64,000 nucleotides of DNA, taken from NCBI GenBank assembly GCA_030848705.1, contig JAUIZM010000016.1, positions 3,286,001 to 3,350,000 on the forward strand. Direction: 5' to 3'. This stretch comes from Heracleum sosnowskyi (taxonomy: Eukaryota; Streptophyta; Magnoliopsida; Apiales; Apiaceae). Both the position numbers and the translations under genes were made by a program. Of this stretch, positions 55,289 through 64,000 are shown piece by piece. The notes beneath the pieces are model-generated. The model ran no database searches, was not told the DNA's origin, and saw only the letters and a list, made by a program, of their open reading frames with translations. Each line of letters opens with the position of its first letter. Position 1 is the stretch's first letter.

Positions 55289-57475
55289 ACATGCTATGTG
55301 CAAAATAGAACATTGATCAATAAGAAGTCTGGAAAAACTTCTTACTCATTGATGACTGGAAAAAGAGCATCCTTCAAGCATCTTCATGTGTTTGGAAGCA
55401 AGTGCTTTGTGATGAAAGATACTTCTGAGCATGTTGGAAAATTTGATGCTAAGGCATTTGAAGATATCTTCATTGGATACTCTCTGGAAAGGACAGCATA
55501 TTGAGTGTTTGTACCTGAGCAACACAAAGTGATGAAAAGCATGGATGTTACTTTTGATGACAAGAAATTTCCTGGACTTACAACAAGTGAAAAAGATAGT
55601 GTGCCATTAAGATTTGAAAATCAAGGATATCTTGAGGATTCTGAAAGTGAGGATGAACCACCTGTTATAACTGATCCACATATTGAAATACTTGAAGTTG
55701 ATGATCTTCTTCAAAGACCTGTGCAAGGGAACACAAATACAGGGGGAGAAGAAGAGAATGCAACTGTCAATCAAAATGACCCTGAGGCAAGTCAAGAAGA
55801 TGAACATGGTCACACAAGGAAATGGGACAGAGCCCACACTAGGGATCAAATTATTGGTGATCCTAGTGAGGGAGTTAGAACAAGGAGAGCAACAATGAAC
55901 ACATGTATGTATAACTACTTTCTGTCACAAGAAAAACCAAAAGTAATTGAAGAAGCTTTGAAGAATTCTGACTGGATTGTTGCTATGCAAGAAGAGTTGA
56001 ATCAATTTGAGAAAAACAAAATTTGGGAATTAGTACCACCTCCTGAAGGTAAGAATGTCATTGACACCAAATGGGTGTTCAGGAACAAAATGGATGAAGA
56101 AGGTGTGGTGATAAGGAACAAAGCAAGGTTGGTTGCCAAAGGATACTGTCAAAAAGAAGACATTGACTATGATGAGACATTTGCACCTGTAGCTAGACTG
56201 GAGGCCATCAGGATTTTCTTGGCCTTTGCAGCCCACTCAGATTTCAAAGTGTATCAAATGGATGTGAAAAGTGCTTTTCTCAATGGTGATCTTGCTGAAG
56301 AAGTTTATGTGTCCCAACCTCCTGGCTTTGAGAATGAAGACTTCCCAGACTTTGTGTATAGACTGCTCAAGGCACTCTATGGACTCAAACAGGCACCAAG
56401 ATCCTGGTATGAAACTCTTTCTCAATTTCTTCTTGAGCATCAATTCACTAGAGGTACAATTGATAAAACTCTATTCTTCAAGAAGCATGGCAATGATATC
56501 ATTCTAGTTCAAATTTATGTGGATGATCTCATCTTTGGCTCTTCAAATGAAAAACTCTGTCAAAGGTTCTCTAAGTTGATGCAAAGCAAATATGAGATGA
56601 GTATGATGGGAGAATTAACCTTCTTCCTAGGCCTGCAAGTACATCAAAGGGAGGATGGTATCTTCATAAATCAATCTAAGTATGTTAAAGATCTCTTAAA
56701 GAAATATGGTTTAGAAGATTCATCCCCTGCAAAAACTCCAATGTCCACTGCAATCAACCTTGATGAAGATAAGAAGGGCAAAAGAGTTGACATCAAGGTC
56801 TATAGAGGAATGGTTGGATCTTTACTCTATCTCACAGCTAGCAGGCCTGACATCATGTTTGCCACATGTCTTTGTGCAAGGTTTCAATCTGATCCAAAGG
56901 AATCTCACACGATGGCTATCAAAAGAATCTTCAGGTATCTGAAAGGGACTCCTAATCTTGGGCTATGGTATCCAAAGGGCACTGGGTTCAACTTGGTTGG
57001 TTACACAGATTCTGATTATGCTGGATGCAGAATTGACAGGAAAAGCACTTCAGGAAGCTGCCAATTCTTAGGCCAAAGGTTAGTGTCCTGGTTCAGTAAG
57101 AAACAACAATCCACAGCAACATCTACAGCTGAGGCTGAATATATTGCTGCTGGAAGCTGCTGTGCTAAATTGCTTTGGATTAGAAATCAACTCATGGATT
57201 ATGGACTAGTGTTGGAACACATTCCCCTGATGTGTGACAATACTAGTGCAATATCCATAGTTGCCAATCCTGTCAATCATTCTACTACAAAGCACATTGA
57301 GATAAGGTACCATTTCATTAGGGAACATGCTACAAATGGTACTATAACAGTCTCCTATGTTCCAACTGAGAAACAATTAGCTGACATATTTACTAAACCT
57401 CTAAATGAAGCTGTCTTCAACAGACTTGTGAGTGAAATTGGAATGCTCAATCCTTCATTTAGTTGTTCTAAGTAA
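55289..57475 (+). pseudogene. pol of the outer SIRE, 3' part (integrase end, RT, RNase H)
   Basis: Begins with the duplicated ACATG and continues the integrase in frame (CYVQNRTL). One in-frame TGA at 55502-55504 falls where relatives have Arg (CGA), a CG-site transition. Then RT: WVFRNKMDEEG, KVYQMDVKSAFLNG, ALYGLKQAPR, and catalytic YVDD in QIYVDDLIFGS (about 56513). RNase H: YTDSDYAGCRIDRKS, STAEAEYIAAGSCC, HIEIRYHFIRE. It ends at TAA 57473. Apart from the TGA and the insertion the frame is intact. Confidence 0.88.
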
Positions 57476-58186
57476 GTATGCTAGTTAATTGTTGCAGCAG
57501 TAAATTTTCACTGTATTTAAATGCTCTATTCATATGGAGTGAAAATTAGATGAGATATGATTTATAAATATTTCAGTATTTTACTACATATTTTTCAAAT
57601 CATACTTTTCTGTGAAGTTATGAGCTTTTAAGACATCTCTACATAGGTGATTTTGAGAGTTCACGACTTAGTTCAAATAAAACAGAATTATATCGCAAAC
57701 TGCTAAAATTGTAAGACTTCGCGATATAGTTCATTTCTTGAGTTTGCGATATAGTTCTTTTCCCGACTTCGCGACCTAGAATAACTATATCGACAAGTCC
57801 CCATATTGAGCAGAATTTTGATTTAAATTAATTTTATTTCAAAATTTTGATATAAGTCTGACAAAATGCTTGGAATTCCAAAAAAGGAGTTTAGAAAAGG
57901 TATTTATACTCTATCACAAAGTCTCCCCATACTTTCTACCTTTAAGACTTTGCGACATAGTTCATTTCCGGACTCTACGATATACTTTGCAAGACTTCGC
58001 GATATAGACTATTTTGAGACTTCACGATATCAAAATAGCCTGTACAAATTCATAACTCCTTATCGCAGTGTCTCTATCATATAAATACTTTTTGCTAACC
58101 GTTTACAACTTTTCATCTTGTCTATTACTCTCAATTCTCAAACCTAAATTCCAATTCTCTTCTCTCTTCTTCACTCTCAATTTCAA
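57476..58186 (+). other. pol-ORF3 spacer of the outer SIRE with motif cluster
   Basis: Non-coding. From 57660 to 58070 it holds about ten words of the type GACTTCGCGATATAG and relatives (for example 57716, 57741, 57764, 57947, 57993, 58018), mostly reverse-complementary to those in the LTR (TATCGCGAAGTC). Confidence 0.8.
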
Positions 58187-61146
58187 ATGGCACCCAAATC
58201 TCAAACAGCTTCTTCTTCAAACCCTTTAATCATACCCAAAGAAACCAACCTTCTCACTATCCCGTCTGAAGCTGAAGCAAACCCCAGGTACAAGTGTTTT
58301 GTACGGTTCTTGAACACATCCTACCTTCGCCAAGCGTTGACAATGAACCCCACTCTGTACGTTGATGTACTGGAAGGATTCTGGAGAACAACTATGGTAT
58401 CTACAATGGCAAGGGAGGATGTGACTTCATTTCAGGAGATTACTTGCACAATTGGAGGCAAGCAATTGCAGTTTTGGGTAAAGGAAATTAATGAAGCTTT
58501 GGGGTTCAAGACTGAGGGCCATGATGAAGAAGCCACTGATAAGAAAATGGTGGACTTCATGACCCTGATTCAGTATGCAGATGAAATAGACATGGCTAAG
58601 CTTAACAAGAAGCATGTCAGAAGGGAGTTGTCATTTATGTTTGAAGCACTCCAGAAGGTGTTCCTGTGCAGGAAGACATGATGGGACCACATCAGTCACA
58701 TTACAGTGAAGCTAGCCTACTCCTTAGCTCATAATCAGGAGATTAATGTAGGAGCCATCATTCTAAAGGAATTGGCTCATAGGCTAGGCAGGACTGTTCG
58801 TGGACGAGGTAATGAGATCTTTTACCCTCGTTTTATTCAATGCATTTTAAATTTTCTTGATAATACTGTGCATGAATTAGATGGTATAGATCCAACAAAG
58901 TTGGCTTATTCCAAGTCCATGTCCAAAGTTCTATTTGGTTCATTGGATACTAGGAATCAAGTGGATGTGATTTTGAGTGTGACTCAACATATGCAAGACA
59001 CATTCTCATCCTATCCACTTGATAAGCCTATATATCATGAACTTTCCTGGAAAAGGAAGGCTAAGACTGAAGGAGCTTCAAAGTCTAACCCCAGCCTTCC
59101 TATCCCATCCAGTGACCCCTCTGTAAACAGTACCTTAGTGATTAGGGAACCAAGTGCACCAATCTCTCAAAATGTTGGTTTTACTAAAAGGAAGACAAAG
59201 AAGAGAACCTTAGCTATCATTAATGAGTCTGTAGAACTAGGAAGTGAGGAACCTGAGTCACAGCTCACCAGACCAAAGAAGAAATCAAAAGATATAGCTA
59301 CCACTGAATCCTCCCAACAAGATTCAGATGTGTTAAAAGGGGTAAACCTATTACTGTCAATGTCCTCTCAACAAGACATTAGTATTGAAAAGAGTAGTCT
59401 CCCCACTATAACTTGTATAGAGTCTGCACAGGGTCAAGAACTCACTCTTGACTCTAGTGGGAATAAGGTTGTTGTAACACAGAGTGGAGAGCACATCACT
59501 CTTGAAACTCCTCCTATTTCTCAGGGAGAGTTGCCAAAATCTAATATAGACTCCTCTTTTCTTACAGAATCTCAAATCCCTGAAATTTCTTCTATACAGG
59601 AAAGTCATTCTCATGACAATTCTGCTTTTGATCAGTCACAACTTCTTTCTGTGACTGAGCCCCTTTCAAGTGACATGGTGCTTGACACTGTGCTCACCAC
59701 CCAGGACCCACATTCTGTTGGTCAGGAAATGCATGCTGGGGCATATTCTAATGACACCAACAAAAATATGGAGGATTCACCAGTTCTTACTGGAGACTCT
59801 GCGCCTCTCTCTCCAATCCTTAGGGATTTGGACTTGCCTTCACAGGCATATGGAGATGATGCTGTAATTCATCCCATTTCAATGGAGACAACATCATACT
59901 CCACAGCTATTCCAAGGTTGGAGGAAACTCTAAATACATTCATACCTGTTGCAGAACCCTCATCTGTGACAGGAGTGCCTAGCACTAGCTCTAACTTGGC
60001 TCAGGCCACTATGTCACAATGGCTGAAGTCTGTGCAACATGACAGGCCTTCAGGATCATCATCTGTGCCCACACAATTGACGGATGAAGCACTCCAAAAT
60101 CTTCATGTGGCACAGATTGATGAGTTCTCAAAGATTGCCCAACATCTCCTCACAGCTGGACTACCAAATAAAGACTATGAAGCTATTCTGCTCTGTCATA
60201 AGGAGGATGTTGAGGCCCAGAAGGAGAAGATTGTGGATGAGGCACAACAGGATGGCAATGTGGATGCTTGGTTGGATGCCAAGAGGTAAGTAAGGCTGAA
60301 GGATGCTCTAGCTTTTCTCCGAGAGGACTATCTCACTACTTTGGGGTCAAATGCCAAAAGTCTCTCTCCTGCAGAAATCTATGAAGTTGTGAATGAAGTG
60401 TACAAATGTCAACTGAAGGCTCTGCACTACCTTGGGAAAGGTCTTCAATTAGAAATTTCCACTATTAAAGAAGAAACTGACCAATCCTTGGTTCAGCTCA
60501 AGACTTCATATCTTTCTGATTTTCCCAATGTGGATGGCATCCTTAAGGAAATAAAGAAGACTACTCAGAATGTCTCTACTATGGATCTCACTCTAGCTGT
60601 GGTGTCTGATAACTTGAAGAAATTGTCTACAAAGCTAGAGAACCTGCTGCAATCCAACATCAACACAAACTTAATGCTCTCAATCATGTGGAAAAACCAG
60701 TATGGTGACAAGCTAGTAGATGAAGTTCCCATATCAAATATCTCCAAATTTGATTTCTCTAAGATCAAGGAACAGACTCTCAATCCCTTTAAATCTGAGC
60801 AACTCCTCTCAAAGGTAGATCAATTGGAGAAGGAGGTGGCTGAGCTAAAGTCTGAAAAACAAGGGATTTCTCATTCATTGGAGCTCTTAAATGCCAAGTT
60901 GGATGACCAAAGCAACTCCACTTCAAATATTCTTCTAGTCCAACAACAAATGATGACCTCTATATTGAGAAGCATGAACCTTCCTATTCCTGGAGAAGCT
61001 CAAGACATCTTGTTTGATCCCAAGCCTAAGGGGGAGAAAGGAAAGGAAGGGATTCTGGAAAAGAAAAAGGAAGCAAAGCTAAATGGCAAGTTAACAGAGA
61101 AAGATCTAAAGCCCATGACCCTTCCTACTGTTTCTGTCACCAGTTT
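58187..61146 (+). pseudogene. ORF3 (env-like position) of the outer SIRE, two stops, truncated
   Basis: Starts MAPKSQTASSSN at 58187 and keeps one frame to the gypsy insertion at 61147. It is broken only by TGA (58679-58681) and TAA (60287-60289), both positions where C-to-T change of CGA or CAA would suffice. N-terminal globular part (about residues 30-250: FVRFLNTSYLRQAL, WVKEINEALGF, LAHRLGRTVRGRG), a long Ser/Thr/Gln-rich middle (58990-60080), and a C-terminal part rich in predicted coiled coil (60350-60960). SIRE elements carry such a third ORF in the place of env; its function is not established. No clear signal peptide or transmembrane segment is visible. Confidence 0.75.
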
Positions 61147-64000
61147 TGTAACAGCCCCAAATCTGGGGTCAGGGATTTAGAGTAGTCACGATCCACTTAC
61201 TTCTTGCCTTGCCTGCTTTACTCACAATAGACACAATTCATCTGCTTATGACCCCACAATGTATATATCTCTCTCTCACACACACACAGGTTAGAGTCTC
61301 AGAAACGATACAAATACAACCATTGCGGAATAAATAATCTTTATTACAATACCCAAATGTCTTTTGAATTTGCTACTGATACAACTCCTAAGTAATGGTA
61401 CATTACCAACTTAGCCTGGTAATACTCACCACCCTGTCATACCATTCATATCTATACATAAGATGAATACCAAAAGCTCCAGCTTGATCTGACTGGGTCA
61501 CACTACTTCCAGGATCACTGCTAGAAACTGCTCATGAGAATGCCTTGCGCTTACCACTCGCCTGAGGGATGTGCGCCGAATCCTTGGTATCCTACTTCGC
61601 TGCTATATAATATTTATAAAACAATAGCAAGAGTGAGCGATAGCTCAACAAGGTAATAAAAGTATGGCATAATCCTGCCTTTAACTCAACCCAGAATAAA
61701 GCGGGTATAAGACAATAATTTGTCAAAATATCTCGATACTGAAATTATTTCCTTATCGGAATGTATTCCAAAAACAGTACCATTGTTGTATTTCAAATAT
61801 CATTTCATAATATTTCTGTAAACTTTTACTATATTATGAACAAGGTTCTAGTATAATATAAAAGATGAGGTTTCAAAGTAAACCCATATAACCTTTCCAA
61901 AAATATCTGCTATGTAAGCAGAATATCAACATATAACTTAAAAGATGAAGTTATAAGGTGATTCAGTATAAACAACTCCCTTACCATAACTCATGTTAGG
62001 TAAGGTATCCACATAGTCCTATGATATAAAAGATGAAGTTACAAGGAAAATTTCATATAATGTTCCGTAACCCAAAATCCACTTATGCATATATAATCTG
62101 AGTAAGGTTTTATCAGAGTCATAACTCATAAAATAAAAGACGAAGTTGCAAGGATTTATTGTAACTTCAATTTGTTAAACACTTTTCGACCCTCTGCCAA
62201 CGTGATCGGTAAACCTGTACTAAGGGGGCTACCCTTTAGTCCCTTTCAATACATGTTGCAGAATTATCCAAGTTGGATGATGAACTAATACTGGAGTAAT
62301 CTCCGCGCCAGTTGTCCAACCTTACTATGATTAGTAGCAGGTTGTACAACTAAAAAGGGTTTTCTACATGTAGATGGAAGAACACGACAGCCTGACATTG
62401 TCTACCGCCTTTCTGGATCTCCCCGGCCCATTTGGGGCAATAAAATGATGGATCGGCGCGACTCGACCTCTTACACTTGCTCCTAGTTCGGATGAAATCC
62501 ATGACTCTGAAACGTAAAGATCGTCCTCCTTTCCCCAAGTGTAATACTTGTTGATACGACTCCACTAAGTAGTTATATCTAGGTTGGAAAGGAAGATTCT
62601 CCAATATTTCCCAAGCGATGCTTGTTAATGGATATCGACTTGTTCCATCAATTTACCCCTCGATCGTTGAGGTGGTAACACAACATTTGACTTGCAGCAA
62701 TTAAATTGTTCCGAGAAAATATCTGTCCCTTGACAGTTTTGAGTTGAGAGTTCAAAATGTGTAGCATTCACTTAAATCAGGTTTCCCATATTTTTGATAG
62801 TTGAGCGAACATTTAAATCCTCTTAAAAGACAGATTTAAATGGAAAAACAGTGTTTTTCGAACATCTTTTTGATTTAAAAATAATTAATAATACAGCTTA
62901 GAGTATCCTTCATAATTATTGAAGGTCGATGATAAACTTTAAATAACATTTCTCATTTTTAAAACGTGTTAAAAGTATTTAATAAATAATCGAATAATAT
63001 TTATTAAATAAGTAAACCTTAAACGAATATTCGAAAATAATATTCATTAAGTAAATAATGATTAAATGAATATTCAAAAATAATATTCATTAAATATATA
63101 ATGATTAAATGAATATTCAAAAATAATATTCATTAAATAAATAAGGATTAAATGAATATTCAAAATAATATTCATTAAATAAATAAACCTTGAATGAATA
63201 TTCAAAATAATATTCATTGAATAAATAAGCCTTAAATGAATATTCAAAAATAATATTCATTGAATAAATAAGCCTTAAATGAATATTCAAAAATAATATT
63301 CATTAAATAAATAATCATCGAATAATAATTACCCGATATCTCTATCGGAAAACAATCTTTAACATATACCGAAAATATAACTACTTCCGGTCTAAAGAAT
63401 AAAATCATACGCCCTTTACCTAGGGCATTTATAAAAAAACTGGCTTCTAACTAATATCCCATATCTAGCTTAGAAGCCCATAATCAAATCATAAAGCAAG
63501 TATCACAATATACTTTCGAAAACAGTTCTGCCTTCCATTATCATATATAACTGAAATAGTATTCAAATAGTATTTCTCGACTGAGATAATACTCAAATAA
63601 CATTCCTTGAAAGATATAGTAAGCAAATATCATTCCTAGAATGATATCATACTCAAATAACAATCCTCAAAATACATAGTATTCTGCCGATGGAATCCCT
63701 CCGGGTTTCCACGGCTATCTACATATCTCAAATACTGACTCCCGATTTAGAGTCGAAAACAATGAATATGCTCTTATATTTAGAGCTACCAAGTAAACCG
63801 GTTCATAACTACTTAACTCATAAGATTTTATATAATCCAAAGGTCAAATCTATTCCAACAAGAAATAAGATTTATCGCAAAACTGTCCAAATTTATACAT
63901 GGCAAAAGCAGTAGTATATATAGTCAATACTTCAAAGTATAGATTTAGAAACTAGCCTGGAAGTCCCGAAGTAGTAGTAAGTCTCAGGTTGGTCCAGTAA
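61147..64000 (-). mobile_element. Gypsy LTR (Tekay-like), reverse orientation, partial
   Basis: Begins TGTAACAGCCCCAAATCTGGGG at 61147. Reverse-complemented, this resembles the 3' end of the gypsy LTR at 35388 (GACCCCGGATCTAGAGGCATTACA), so an LTR of the same broad type lies on the minus strand. It cuts ORF3 of the outer SIRE, so it inserted later. 2.85 kb are visible without coding capacity; the rest is outside the window. The clade is inferred from the ends and length only. The frames at 62350-62604 and 63690-63914 show no domain. Confidence 0.6.
63035..63312. repeat. AT-rich 40-45-bp tandem repeat in the gypsy LTR
   Basis: About six copies of AATGAATATTCAAAAATAAT followed by ATTCATTAAATAAATAA-like sequence. 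Each unit contains an inverted GAATATT-AATATTC pair, so single strands can fold. The copies differ by one or two bases and small gaps. Confidence 0.85.

Larger units (their letters stand above)
37333..61146 (+). mobile_element. Outer SIRE-type Ty1/copia retrotransposon, interrupted
   Basis: LTR 37333-38636, PBS, gag, pol in two pieces, and a third ORF downstream of pol: the plan of the SIRE/Maximus clade. It is interrupted at 42183-55288 by the inner SIRE and truncated at 61147 by a reverse gypsy LTR. Its 3' LTR is not in the window. Without the inner element about 10.7 kb is present. Its 5' flank is TGTAC (37328-37332); the matching 3' flank cannot be seen. It carries its own dispersed motif, TATCGYGAAGTC and complement, in the LTR and in the pol-ORF3 spacer. 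Confidence 0.85.

Overview
This is nuclear DNA from a flowering plant, almost certainly a eudicot: it is AT-rich, full of nested transposable elements, and carries one recognisable host gene with introns. Nothing in it fixes the species. There are no rRNA or tRNA genes, CRISPR arrays or bacterial-type operons. Everything except the bHLH gene of the SAC51 family (about 17.7-20.3 kb, minus strand) is mobile DNA, its debris, or AT-rich sequence without visible coding potential.

Layout. 1-15.7 kb: three copies of one Helitron-like non-autonomous element (1-3024 minus, cut by the window edge; 4616-8372 plus; 11845-15654 minus). Between them lie a PPR-like fragment, two hAT-type non-autonomous elements, and a copia solo LTR (9058-10465) with a perfect ATACG target duplication. 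15.7-20.9 kb: a small mariner-type MITE, then the SAC51-type gene, whose 5' leader carries the family's conserved peptide uORF split by an intron, then a Tourist-type MITE just upstream of the leader. 20.9-26.8 kb: a Reina-like chromovirus with 0.3-kb LTRs, a GTTTG target duplication and a chromodomain. It has lost gag, protease and half of RT, and is interrupted by two unrelated solo LTRs, each with its own 5-bp duplication. 26.9-27.4 kb: a TIR element. 27536-31497: one end of a CACTA transposon on the minus strand, with its terminus, subterminal repeats, a five-exon Ptta-type gene and a broken TNP2 transposase.

31.5-64 kb is a stack of insertions. The CACTA transposase is cut by a gypsy element with a 3.9-kb LTR (31498-35388). 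That element's internal region is cut at 37333 by a SIRE-type copia (outer SIRE). The outer SIRE integrase is cut at 42183 by a second, different SIRE-type copia (inner SIRE, 42183-55288). The inner SIRE is 13.1 kb with two 1039-bp LTRs that differ at one position by eye, and is flanked by ACATG on both sides, so it is very young. The outer SIRE's third ORF is finally cut at 61147 by another gypsy LTR in the opposite direction, which runs off the window.

The most unusual observation concerns the SIRE-type LTRs. Three sequence-unrelated families in this window each carry their own short motif, scattered many times and on both strands. They are TCAACGRAA/TTYCGTTGA in the inner SIRE, TATCGYGAAGTC/GACTTCGCGATA in the outer SIRE, and TATGACCT/AGGTCATA in the 9-kb solo LTR. 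In the inner SIRE the motif also lies inside gag, pol and ORF3, in different reading frames and orientations, so it is kept as DNA or RNA rather than as protein. A second point is a matching gag-pol junction in both SIRE elements: a 35- or 38-nt segment bounded by GT and AG whose removal would put gag and pol in one frame.
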